Positions 16,861 through 24,107 of a stretch of DNA of 25,130 nucleotides are shown one piece after another. The notes beneath the pieces were generated by a model. That model made no database searches. It saw only the letters and a list, made by a program, of their open reading frames with translations, and was not told the DNA's origin. The DNA is from an uncultured Eubacterium sp. (GTDB taxonomy: Bacteria; Bacillota; Clostridia; Lachnospirales; Lachnospiraceae). The position numbers were made by a program, and so were the translations under genes. Position 1 is the first letter of the stretch. The number at the start of each line of letters is the position of its first letter. Location: NCBI GenBank assembly GCA_900547255.1, contig URGC01000027.1, positions 1-25,130 of the forward strand, written 5' to 3'.

Positions 16861-17536
16861 AGAAATATCCACCCTTTTCCAAATCGCTAATAATCTTTCC
16901 TTCACTCATAGTGATAGTTCTCTTCTTCATCTGCTGTACTATCTCCATGTTATGTGTAACTACAAGCACAGTTGTGCCCATCTTGTTAGCCTGGTCAAGA
17001 ATCTTCATGATTTCAATTGAGTTAGCTGGGTCAAGGTTACCAGTAGGCTCGTCACATAACAGGATGGCTGGCTTGTTAACAAGTGCTCTGGCAATCGCTA
17101 CTCTCTGCTGCTCACCACCAGAAAGCTCATGAGGGAATGCCTTATACTTGTCAAGCAGACCTACCATTGAAAGCATAGAAAGTACACGGCTCTTAATCTG
17201 ACGTGATGGAGCCTCTACTACTTTCATCGCAAATGCGATATTATCAAACACATTACGGTCTGGTAACAGTCTGAAATCCTGAAATACTACACCTATATCT
17301 CTTCTGAGATATGGAAGCTTCTTTCTTGTTAACTTGTTAAGATATTTCTTGTTAATGTATATCTTTCCTGTTGTAGGATCTAATTCTTTTAGTAAAAGTT
17401 TGATTAACGTAGACTTACCTGAACCACTCTTACCAACGATGAATACAAATTCACCTTTCTGGACGTGAAGATTGATTCCATTCAGTGCTGGCGTACCAGA
17501 ACTGTAAGTCTTTGTAACATTTTCCGCAATTATCAT
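16850..17536 (-). CDS. ftsE: cell-division ATP-binding protein FtsE
   Basis: A 228-residue ABC ATPase of the FtsE family that powers FtsX. Walker A GKSGSGKST is at residues 35-43, followed by Q-loop GVVFQDFRLLPD, signature LSGGEQQRVAIARAL, Walker B ILLCDEPTGNLDP and the H-loop VTHN. The DFRLLPDR stretch is characteristic of FtsE rather than of other small ABC ATPases. The start ATG has AGAAGGAG upstream. It begins 17 bases after the PucR-type regulator stops and overlaps ftsX, forming one operon. Confidence 0.96.
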   Translation of the reverse strand: MIIAENVTKTYSSGTPALNGINLHVQKGEFVFIVGKSGSGKSTLIKLLLKELDPTTGKIYINKKYLNKLTRKKLPYLRRDIGVVFQDFRLLPDRNVFDNIAFAMKVVEAPSRQIKSRVLSMLSMVGLLDKYKAFPHELSGGEQQRVAIARALVNKPAILLCDEPTGNLDPANSIEIMKILDQANKMGTTVLVVTHNMEIVQQMKKRTITMSEGKIISDLEKGGYFYED

Positions 17537-17553
17537 CGGTAATCTCCTTCTAA

Positions 17554-18645
17554 CTAGAACGTATCTTTGTTCTCCATATATTTCATATATTTTACTACCA
17601 TTAAGGCAATTTTAAATGTAATCGCATCATCGAATACTCTCAAATCAAGGTTAGTACTCTTCTGAAGCTTATCAAGACGATACACAAGTGTATTCCTGTG
17701 AATGTAGAGCTGTCTTGATGTCTCTGACACATTAAGACTGTTCTCAAAGAACTTATTGATAGTAGACAGAGTCTCCTCGTCAAAGTCATCTGGTGACTTG
17801 CCTTCAAAAATCTCTCTTATGAACATCTGACAGAGTGGTATTGGAAGCTGATAGATAAGTCGTCCAATTCCGAGCCTGCTGTATGCAACAACATTCTTAT
17901 CGCTGTAGAATATCTTGCCGACATCAAGTGCCATCTTAGCCTCTTTATATGACCTTGACACTTCTCTTATATCATTAACTATTGTACCATAAGCCACATG
18001 TACTGCGCTCATAGCCTCAGTGTTAAGCATATCAACGATAACCTGGGCTGTCTTATCAAGCTCCTCATAGCTCTCGTTACCCTTAACTTCCTTGACAAGA
18101 ATTATGCTCTTCTCATCAACGGCTGTTATGAAGTCCTTCACTTTTCCAGCAAACAGTGTTCTTACTGTCTCCAGCGCATTAGAATCCTTCTCATGCTTAG
18201 TCTCTATTATATATACAACTCTCTTGACATCAGTATCTATATGAAGCTTCTCAGCTCTTGTATACATATCAACTCTTAAAAGATTATCAAGCAAAAGGTT
18301 CTTGATAAAGTTATCCTTATCAAATCTTTCCTTATATGCGACCAGAAGATTCTGAATCTGAAATGCTGCCATCTTACCTATTATATATATATCATCACTT
18401 GTTCCCTTAACAAGAAGCACATACTCAAGGTTATTGTCATCTACAACCTTAAAGAACTGGTAGCCATTAACCACCTGGCTTTCTGCTGGAGAATCTATGA
18501 ATGCAATCGCATCTGCAAGGCACTCCCTGGCATCATCGAAGGTCTTCGCAACAATTTTGCCATCCGCATCAACAACACATAAATCCACTCTTGAGATAGA
18601 TTTAAGCCCATCAATTGTATTTTGTAATATCTGATTTGAAATCAT
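17554..18645 (-). CDS. PucR/CdaR-type transcriptional regulator
   Basis: A 363-residue regulator. The C-terminal 60 residues form the PucR-type helix-turn-helix: NVSETSRQLYIHRNTLVYRL, then DKLQKSTNLDLRVFDDAITF. The N-terminal 140 residues resemble a small-molecule sensing domain (VDLCVVDADGKIVAKT), and the middle resembles the GGDEF-like spacer of this family. The ligand cannot be read. The start chosen is ATG at 18645-18643, eight bases after AAAGGA; an ATG three codons earlier overlaps that ribosome site. It lies downstream of the MsmX-type ATPase and its terminator, and 17 bases ahead of ftsE, so it is transcribed with the division genes. Whether it regulates them, the sugar ATPase or distant genes is unknown. 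Confidence 0.85.
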   Translation of the reverse strand: MISNQILQNTIDGLKSISRVDLCVVDADGKIVAKTFDDARECLADAIAFIDSPAESQVVNGYQFFKVVDDNNLEYVLLVKGTSDDIYIIGKMAAFQIQNLLVAYKERFDKDNFIKNLLLDNLLRVDMYTRAEKLHIDTDVKRVVYIIETKHEKDSNALETVRTLFAGKVKDFITAVDEKSIILVKEVKGNESYEELDKTAQVIVDMLNTEAMSAVHVAYGTIVNDIREVSRSYKEAKMALDVGKIFYSDKNVVAYSRLGIGRLIYQLPIPLCQMFIREIFEGKSPDDFDEETLSTINKFFENSLNVSETSRQLYIHRNTLVYRLDKLQKSTNLDLRVFDDAITFKIALMVVKYMKYMENKDTF

Positions 18646-18696
18646 TGTGAACATCCTTTCTTGTAAACTTATTTACTATTGTAATGCAATTTGACG

Positions 18697-18737
18697 AAAA
18701 AAAAAAGAGGAAATGCATAATTTCTATACATTTCCTC
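18697..18737 (-). terminator. terminator after the MsmX/UgpC-type gene
   Basis: GAGGAAATG (18707-18715) pairs with CATTTCCTC (18729-18737), and the minus strand continues into ten T bases (18706-18697). It ends the ABC ATPase transcript before the PucR-type regulator starts. Confidence 0.93.
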
Positions 18738-18774
18738 AAAATTAACATATTTAACTAATGTTAGTCACCAATAA

Positions 18775-19890
18775 TTAGTGAGTGATGATCTGCTCTGTTT
18801 CCTTATCAAATACATGAAGTCTTGAAACATCCATAGCTAACTTGATTGTATCGCCTGGACGAGCTGTTGTTCTAGGATTAACCTTAGCTGTACATGTTAC
18901 ATCAGCGATATCATAGTGAAGGTTAACTTCAGCACCAAGTAACTCGTATACTTTAATTGTAGCTGTAAATGTTGTAGCTGCATGCTTAGCAACAAACTCT
19001 TCGTCATCCTTGATATCCTCTGGACGGATACCTACTACAACTGTTTTTCCAGCGTAACCACCGTCAAGAATTGTCTTGCTCTTGTCTGCTGGTAATGGAA
19101 TAGATACTGTATCACTTAACTTAAGTGTTACTGTTGAACCATTGTCAATAACCTCACCATCGATAAGGTTCATCTGAGGTGATCCGATGAATCCAGCAAC
19201 GAAGATGTTGTTAGGTGTATTGTAAAGGTTCTGAGGTGTATCTACCTGCTGAATGATACCATCCTTAAGAACTACGATTCTTGTACCAAGTGTCATAGCC
19301 TCTGTCTGGTCATGTGTAACGTAGATGATAGTTGTCTGTAATCTCTGGTGAAGCTTAGAAATCTCAACACGCATCTGAACTCTTAACTTAGCATCAAGGT
19401 TTGAAAGAGGCTCATCCATAAGGAATACCTTTGGTGAACGAACGATAGCACGTCCCATAGCAACTCTCTGTCTCTGACCACCTGAAAGAGCCTTTGGCTT
19501 ACGATCAAGTAAGTGCTCGATGTCAAGAATCTTAGCAGCTTCATGAACAGCCTTATCAATATCAGCCTTTGGTACTTTTCTTAACTTAAGACCGAAAGCC
19601 ATGTTATCATAAACTGTCATATGTGGATACAAAGCGTAGTTCTGGAAAACCATGGCGATATCTCTATCCTTAGGCTCTACATCATTAACTAACTTATCTC
19701 CAATCCATAACTCACCTGAACTGATCTCCTCAAGACCGGCAATCATACGAAGTGTTGTAGACTTACCACATCCTGAAGGTCCTACGAAAATTATAAATTC
19801 CTGATCTGTAATATCGAGATTAAAATCCTTAACAGCTACGAAACCGTTAGGATAAACCTTACATACATTTTTAAGTGATAAACTTGCCAT
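18775..19890 (-). CDS. msmX: carbohydrate ABC transporter ATPase, MsmX/UgpC type
   Basis: A 371-residue ABC ATPase for sugar import. Walker A GPSGCGKST is at residues 37-45, Q-loop VFQNYALYPHM, signature LSGGQRQRVAMGRAI and Walker B VFLMDEPLSNLDAKLR; the C-terminal third is the regulatory MalK/TOBE-like domain. MsmX-type ATPases typically serve many separate sugar permeases, and here no binding protein or permease genes are adjacent, which fits a shared, solo ATPase. The start ATG has AGGAGG about ten bases upstream. Codon use looks biased and even, suggesting strong expression. It has its own terminator. I found no convincing promoter in the 280 bases between it and the YjfB-like gene, although that region is AT-rich. 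Confidence 0.93.
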   Translation of the reverse strand: MASLSLKNVCKVYPNGFVAVKDFNLDITDQEFIIFVGPSGCGKSTTLRMIAGLEEISSGELWIGDKLVNDVEPKDRDIAMVFQNYALYPHMTVYDNMAFGLKLRKVPKADIDKAVHEAAKILDIEHLLDRKPKALSGGQRQRVAMGRAIVRSPKVFLMDEPLSNLDAKLRVQMRVEISKLHQRLQTTIIYVTHDQTEAMTLGTRIVVLKDGIIQQVDTPQNLYNTPNNIFVAGFIGSPQMNLIDGEVIDNGSTVTLKLSDTVSIPLPADKSKTILDGGYAGKTVVVGIRPEDIKDDEEFVAKHAATTFTATIKVYELLGAEVNLHYDIADVTCTAKVNPRTTARPGDTIKLAMDVSRLHVFDKETEQIITH

Positions 19891-20090
19891 TGTATAAAAT
19901 CCTCCTAGTTGTTAAAGCACATAAGCACTTTTGATGTAACTAATATACCTTAATCCCGCAGAAATTGCCATATCTCTATTTCACAAAGATACATCATATT
20001 TTTTGTCGTTTTTGCCATGAATACAGATTTTATGTTAATTTTGTACAAAATGCGTCAGGGTTTATTTACATTTTAGCCAAGAAAAATGAG

Positions 20091-20119
20091 TTGCATTTAC
20101 AATTTTCATGTACTATAAT
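20091..20119 (+). promoter_or_regulatory. promoter of the YjfB-like gene
   Basis: TTGCAT (20091-20096) and TATAAT (20114-20119) are 17 bases apart, upstream of the small gene at 20171. This is a housekeeping-type promoter; I see no sigma-28-type CCGATA element here. Confidence 0.72.
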
Positions 20120-20170
20120 GAGTACATAGAAAAGGTTGTTATATTTGTAACATATTTAGGAGGTATGTTT

Positions 20171-20347
20171 ATGGATATTATGTCATTATCAGGCATACCA
20201 AGTATAGCGAGCATTCCTAGTGACGTTCAGGTTGCCATACTTAGTAAGAGTTTAGACACTTACGAGACTACAGGTGAGAATTTAACTAAGATGATGGAAG
20301 CATCTGTTAATCCTAACCTTGGTCAGAATATAGATTATAGAATTTGA
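20171..20347 (+). CDS. YjfB-family small protein (putative motility protein)
   Basis: A 58-residue protein starting MDIMSLSGIPSIASI and ending NPNLGQNIDYRI, matching the compact YjfB family, labelled as putative motility proteins because of its occurrence in flagellated Firmicutes; its molecular role is unknown. The start ATG at 20171 has AGGAGG seven bases upstream; an in-frame upstream ATG at 20165 is too close to that site, and a longer version from 20108 lacks support. It is a single-gene transcript with its own promoter and terminator, divergent from the MsmX-type gene. No flagellar genes are in the window. Confidence 0.82.
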   Translation: MDIMSLSGIPSIASIPSDVQVAILSKSLDTYETTGENLTKMMEASVNPNLGQNIDYRI

Positions 20348-20391
20348 TAAGATTTTCTTATATTTTTCCTTTCTCATTTTCTTTAAAGAAG

Positions 20392-20423
20392 TCCCCCGGA
20401 TAATCTCCGGGGGATTTCTTTTT
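20392..20423 (+). terminator. terminator after the YjfB-like gene
   Basis: TCCCCCGGA (20392-20400) pairs with TCCGGGGGA (20406-20414) around a 5-base loop, followed by TTTCTTTTT on the plus strand. A strong intrinsic terminator. Confidence 0.95.
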
Positions 20424-20498
20424 GCCAGTTGCCCATTATTCAGGCACATCAGCCAACCAGCCATGAGTTATAACGGAGTTATAGGACAAAATATCTAT

Positions 20499-20536
20499 AA
20501 AAAAAGAGAAATGCCACGCCACCATGACATTTCTCT
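20499..20536 (-). terminator. terminator after the CPBP protease gene
   Basis: AGAGAAATG (20505-20513) pairs with CATTTCTCT (20528-20536); the minus strand then continues into a T-run (20504-20499). It faces the YjfB-like gene terminator, so the two convergent units are separated. Confidence 0.9.
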
Positions 20537-20574
20537 CTTATTACATATATCTTACATATATCCCGCAGCTTCCA

Positions 20575-21555
20575 TCACAGATGTTGCAAAATCTCTATAA
20601 CTACCATATATATGAATGCAAGAATCACTGTAACCGCATAAGGAAGTGTTACGAACTTTTCTCCATTCATCTCTCTAAGCCCCATCTTAGTATAGTACTG
20701 CATGTACTCATATCTTCCATTCATCTTAGCCATATGGTTAATAAGCATATTAGCAAGAAGAATAAATGCCACTGCGATCATTCCAAATATAATTATATAG
20801 ATAACGCTTGTTGTGAGCTTCATAACAATGCTCATCATATGAGAATCAGCCACTGTACTGATAAGCTCACTTGCACTCTCAGCACTCTGTGCCATGTCAT
20901 TGACATCATTTCCTAACAGCTTTAATATCTGCACCATTGTTATTGAATATGTATTGAATGCAAAATGTGCAATCACTGACGACCACATAGAACCTGTAAC
21001 TTCAACCATCTTGGCAAAGAAAATACCTATTACAAACGCATAGAAAAACTGGTTAAGATTCATATGCATAACACCGAATGCCAGCGCACTGAATACACAC
21101 GCTCCCACAAGTCCGTTCTTTCTATATGAATGATAGATAAGTCCTCTGAATATAAATTCCTCCACAAAAGCAGGAAGCACAGCAATAAGCACAACCTGTA
21201 TAAGATATGGATAACTTGTAAATTCTAATGAACTCTCCTGAAGATAGTTAGTTGCAAATACTGATGTAACCACATTTATGAATAAAACAACCGGAACAAG
21301 AAGGTATCCTGTAAGCAGTGACATCAATGCATCCTGCCATCTTAACTTTCTGTATGGTATACATGCGATTATGTTAATCTTATTAATAGCAACATATATC
21401 AACGCTGGTATCAAAAGGATTACCTCGCTTAATATACACTGCTGCCAGTATGCAAGTTTTATTCCTGTAGATGCAGTAAAATAGCTTAACCCTATTGATG
21501 CAACTATAAAGAAACATACAAGGCATGGAAAAAATCGATTTATTTTCTTACACAT
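20575..21555 (-). CDS. CPBP-family intramembrane metalloprotease
   Basis: A 326-residue, very hydrophobic protein with about eight predicted membrane helices. It has the three CPBP (CAAX protease/bacteriocin-processing) motifs: Glu132-Glu133 and Arg137 in EEFIFRG, His164 in FGVMH, and His197 with Asn201 in HFAFN, forming the metal site inside the membrane. Bacterial members cleave membrane substrates or give bacteriocin self-immunity; the substrate here is unknown, and no bacteriocin gene is adjacent. The start ATG has AAAGGT upstream. It begins 26 bases after ridA and ends at a terminator, so it is the last gene of a cvfB-ridA-CPBP run. It is not an abortive-infection defence gene despite the old 'Abi' family label. 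Confidence 0.9.
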   Translation of the reverse strand: MCKKINRFFPCLVCFFIVASIGLSYFTASTGIKLAYWQQCILSEVILLIPALIYVAINKINIIACIPYRKLRWQDALMSLLTGYLLVPVVLFINVVTSVFATNYLQESSLEFTSYPYLIQVVLIAVLPAFVEEFIFRGLIYHSYRKNGLVGACVFSALAFGVMHMNLNQFFYAFVIGIFFAKMVEVTGSMWSSVIAHFAFNTYSITMVQILKLLGNDVNDMAQSAESASELISTVADSHMMSIVMKLTTSVIYIIIFGMIAVAFILLANMLINHMAKMNGRYEYMQYYTKMGLREMNGEKFVTLPYAVTVILAFIYMVVIEILQHL

Positions 21556-21581
21556 ATATTCTACCTTTCAGCGGTATATGA

Positions 21582-21959
21582 TTACTTAAAGCAGATAGCC
21601 TCTACCTCAAGAAGTACATCTTTAGGAAGTCTTGCAACCTCTACACAAGAACGTGCTGGGAATGGCTCTTTGAAATATTTCTTATATATCTCATTGATTG
21701 TTCCGAAATCATTCATCTCTTTGATAAATACTGTTGTCTTAACAATATTAGAAACCTGTGAGCCAGATGCCTCTACAAGATTGCAAAGATTCTTGAATGC
21801 CTGGTTAGCCTGAGCCTCAACTCCGCCTTCTACAACAGCTCCTGTTGCTGGGTCTACTGGGATAACGCCTGATGTATATACCATTCCGTTAACCTCGATA
21901 GCCTGTGAATATGGTCCGATAGCTGCTGGAGCCTTATCTGTACTGATTACTTTCTGCAT
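21582..21959 (-). CDS. ridA: RidA-family reactive imine/enamine deaminase
   Basis: A 125-residue RidA/YjgF protein, standard length. Members hydrolyse reactive 2-aminoacrylate-type imines formed by PLP enzymes, preventing damage. The start MQKVISTDKAPAAIGPYSQA, the substrate-binding Arg in FPARSCVEVARLPK, and the end VLLEVEAICFK are typical. The start ATG has AGGAGG about ten bases upstream. It lies 47 bases after cvfB and 26 before the CPBP gene, probably in one transcript. Confidence 0.95.
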   Translation of the reverse strand: MQKVISTDKAPAAIGPYSQAIEVNGMVYTSGVIPVDPATGAVVEGGVEAQANQAFKNLCNLVEASGSQVSNIVKTTVFIKEMNDFGTINEIYKKYFKEPFPARSCVEVARLPKDVLLEVEAICFK

Positions 21960-22006
21960 AAATATATGTCCTCCTGATTTTTCTTTTTATTATACCAGTT
22001 GTTACT

Positions 22007-22837
22007 TTATTTTGTAAACAGTTCTATATATCCTTCGCCAATTCTTATCTTGCCTTCTTTAAGAAGTCGTCCGACACCTCTCTTGAACGCATTCTTGCTC
22101 ATATCAAAATATTCTTTGATAAGCTCTGGGTCTGCCTTATCGTTGAATGGAAGCCTGCCGCCATTGAGCTTGATTTTCTCAAGAATCAGTGATGAATCCT
22201 CATCCATCTGAATATAAGCCTTCTGCTTGAGGCTTATTGTAAGCTTGCCATCCTCTCTTACCTTCGATACTCTTCCGTGGAATGTATCGCCGACATTAAG
22301 ATGTCCAAACACCTCATTCTTAGGTATCATGCCAAAATATTTATCATCAACGGCAACATATAAGCCGCGCTCAGGATTAATCTCTATAACTGTTCCTGAT
22401 ACTGCACTGTCCTTAACGTAATCACTGCCATTAGTAAGATAATGATACACTCTCATTGTGGCAGCAAGTCTGTCGCTCTTATCTATATATAATGCAACAA
22501 GACACTCATCCCCGTCAGACACATGTGTTGTCTGCTCTTTATAAGGAAGAAACAAATCTTTCTCAAGCCCCCAGTCAAGAAATGCTCCTATCTTGCTGAC
22601 CTGTGAAACTCTAAGCTTTGCAAGCTGTCCTAACATTATCTTAGGCTTCTTTGTTGTCGCTATCATTCTGTCACTTGAATCTCTGTATACAAACACTGTA
22701 AGCGCATCACCAATCTCTATATCTGATGGCACCATCTTAGCTGGAAGAAGGACTTTATCTTCCTCTGTTCCAAGGTAAACGCCGAAATCTGTCTTTTTAA
22801 CTACATTTAAGCACTGCTCTTTTCCTAATTCTATCAT
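22007..22837 (-). CDS. cvfB: CvfB-type S1 RNA-binding protein
   Basis: A 276-residue protein of the CvfB/YitL family. It consists of S1-like OB folds in series (about 1-65, 68-130 and 145-205) and a C-terminal winged helix (about 215-276) with YFDMSKNAFKRGVGRLLKEG. CvfB proteins bind RNA and affect virulence-gene expression in staphylococci; the role here is probably a general RNA-binding regulator. The start ATG has GAGAGG about six bases upstream. It follows the tRNA-Gln and its terminator on the same strand; no separate promoter is evident in the 30-base gap, so partial read-through from the strong tRNA promoter could contribute. Confidence 0.9.
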   Translation of the reverse strand: MIELGKEQCLNVVKKTDFGVYLGTEEDKVLLPAKMVPSDIEIGDALTVFVYRDSSDRMIATTKKPKIMLGQLAKLRVSQVSKIGAFLDWGLEKDLFLPYKEQTTHVSDGDECLVALYIDKSDRLAATMRVYHYLTNGSDYVKDSAVSGTVIEINPERGLYVAVDDKYFGMIPKNEVFGHLNVGDTFHGRVSKVREDGKLTISLKQKAYIQMDEDSSLILEKIKLNGGRLPFNDKADPELIKEYFDMSKNAFKRGVGRLLKEGKIRIGEGYIELFTK

Positions 22838-22867
22838 TTATATCCTCTCTATACTAAAAAATCACTC

Positions 22868-22897
22868 AAAAAACCCCTCGCTTATTTGCGAGGGGTT
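22868..22897 (-). terminator. terminator after tRNA-Gln
   Basis: AACCCCTCGC (22872-22881) pairs with GCGAGGGGTT (22888-22897) around a 6-base loop, with a run of T bases on the minus strand (to 22868). It sits five bases beyond the tRNA and upstream of cvfB. Confidence 0.93.
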
Positions 22898-22901
22898 GAA
22901 G

Positions 22902-22974
22902 CTGGGCTTGAGGGACTCGAACCCCCAGAATGCTGGAATCAGAATCCAGTGCCTTACCATTTGGCGAAAGCCCA
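22902..22974 (-). tRNA. tRNA-Gln (anticodon CTG)
   Basis: A 73-base cloverleaf on the minus strand. The acceptor stem is TGGGCTT/AAGCCCA, the D arm contains GCC/GGC with GGTAA, the anticodon stem CTGGA/TCCAG holds the loop TTCTGAT with anticodon CTG (reads CAG, glutamine), and the T arm contains TTCGAGT. The discriminator is G. CCA is not encoded, so it must be added after transcription. Confidence 0.96.
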
Positions 22975-22994
22975 CTATCGTGACGACAAAACGT

Positions 22995-23023
22995 ATTATA
23001 CACAAAGCACGATAATAATGCAA
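22995..23023 (-). promoter_or_regulatory. promoter of tRNA-Gln
   Basis: On the minus strand TTGCAT (23023-23018) and TATAAT (23000-22995) are exactly 17 bases apart, about 20 bases ahead of the tRNA. A strong housekeeping promoter for a short transcript ended by the hairpin at 22868-22897. Confidence 0.88.
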
Positions 23024-23051
23024 GCACTTTTTAAAATTTTTTAAAAATAAT

Positions 23052-23447
23052 TTAATTATTAGTACTTGTCTTTAATCTTACTGTACCATCAGCATCTGTA
23101 CCAAGTCCAGTGCTTGTTGGATTAACGAAGTATGTATATCTGTCAAGGATATCATCTTTCTTCATATCCATAAGAGCCTTCTCAGCATGTTCAATCTCAT
23201 TAAATCTTGAATTGCTTCCGAATATATTGAGATCCTTTCCTCCACGGAATGAATCCATAAGGCTGCTGTTGTCTGATTTGACAGGTGCTCTGTCAGCTCT
23301 TCCGCTGTTATCCTGAGCTAAAGATACAGCCTCTTCCTTAACATCAGATACTTTATTCTCCTGTGCTTTTTCGTTCTGTGTTCTGACATTATCATCAGAT
23401 ACAGAATACATATATGGACTTCTGTAACCATTAATTGCAGATATCAT
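23052..23447 (-). CDS. uncharacterised 131-residue protein, possibly motility-linked
   Basis: I do not recognise a family. The protein starts MISAINGYRSPYMYS, then has a polar, charged and probably disordered middle (about 20-75) rich in Asp, Glu, Asn and Lys, then a helical stretch (EIEHAEKALMDMKKDDILDR, about 84-103) and an end containing YTYFVNPTS and DADGTVRLK. There is no signal peptide or membrane segment. The start ATG has AAGGAGGT eight bases upstream, which makes it a confident gene. Upstream lies a TTAA-16-CCGATAA sequence resembling a sigma-28 (SigD/FliA) promoter, the sigma used for late flagellar genes. This suggests a motility-related role, such as a flagellar accessory or regulator, but no direct evidence is present in the protein itself. 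Confidence 0.8.
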   Translation of the reverse strand: MISAINGYRSPYMYSVSDDNVRTQNEKAQENKVSDVKEEAVSLAQDNSGRADRAPVKSDNSSLMDSFRGGKDLNIFGSNSRFNEIEHAEKALMDMKKDDILDRYTYFVNPTSTGLGTDADGTVRLKTSTNN

Positions 23448-23495
23448 AGCCGTACCTCCTTCCCAGAAACAAGTTCCATCATCTTTCTATATATT

Positions 23496-23522
23496 TTATC
23501 GGAGTATAACCGGAATAATTAA
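23496..23522 (-). promoter_or_regulatory. putative sigma-28 (SigD/FliA)-type promoter
   Basis: On the minus strand CCGATAA (23502-23496) is a close match to the sigma-28 -10 (CCGATAT), with TTAA (23522-23519) 16 bases upstream as a degenerate TAAA -35. It is about 50 bases before the start at 23447. An inverted pair AACCGG/CCGGTT (23508-23513, 23526-23531) overlaps it. The match is by eye. Confidence 0.5.
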
Positions 23523-23561
23523 CCCCCGGTTGAAGTATTTTTTCATAAACAATCCAGTACC

Positions 23562-24083
23562 TTATACAGGCTTCTTATTAATATCATCGAACTCCATAAG
23601 AACCGGAAATCCTTCTTTATATGGTTTTATTATGAATGGATTCTTAGCGGCATACAGATATATTGTTCTGCCAAGTCCATCCTCTACAAGCTCCCGCATG
23701 GTCTGCTCCCCAACCTCGTTAATCGCAGGACAGGTCGGTGTCAGCGCAATTACAAGCTTGTCCTCTTTTCTCATAATTCTCAATGGCCAGATTTTGCAGT
23801 CAAATGGTTTATTCTCGTCAGATAATACACAGCCCCTTCTTGGGTCAAGAAATTCACAGGCAGCCTCTTCCTCCGGGTCATCCGTCTTATACTTGTATTC
23901 AAGGCTCATCTGTCCGCATTTAACGCCCTCAACTTCTCTTTCCTTGAATTCCAATGTGCCCGTTGTCAAACGTTCAACAGTCTCCATAGGAAACAATGGT
24001 GTCTCCCACAGACTGCATCTTCTGAACGAACAGCAGAATTTACATCCGGCACATGTTGATTTTTTCAGGACTTTAGATAACAT
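23562..24083 (-). CDS. YkgJ-family cysteine-cluster protein
   Basis: A 173-residue protein with the cysteine arrangement of the YkgJ (zinc/iron-chelating) family: Cys11, Cys14, Cys17, Cys18 and Cys23 near the start (CAGCKFCCSFRRC), and a second group in CEFL...GCVL...FDCKIWPLR, where the PFDCKIWPLR block is the family hallmark. Members are thought to bind a metal or Fe-S cluster; the reaction is not established. The start ATG has GAGGAG seven bases upstream. It follows the DUF2156-like gene by 24 bases and is probably co-transcribed with it. Confidence 0.85.
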   Translation of the reverse strand: MLSKVLKKSTCAGCKFCCSFRRCSLWETPLFPMETVERLTTGTLEFKEREVEGVKCGQMSLEYKYKTDDPEEEAACEFLDPRRGCVLSDENKPFDCKIWPLRIMRKEDKLVIALTPTCPAINEVGEQTMRELVEDGLGRTIYLYAAKNPFIIKPYKEGFPVLMEFDDINKKPV

Positions 24084-24107
24084 AATAACTCCTCATTTCT
24101 GTAACAT

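Noticed and set aside
20575..21555. CPBP protease as a second abortive-infection defence gene
   Set aside because: The 'Abi' name of this protease family is historical; the gene is in a housekeeping run with ridA and cvfB, without phage-defence context.
22902..22974. tRNA-Gln as the insertion site of the mobile element
   Set aside because: The integrase lies 20 kb away beside guaA, and no integrase or duplicated tRNA end adjoins the tRNA.
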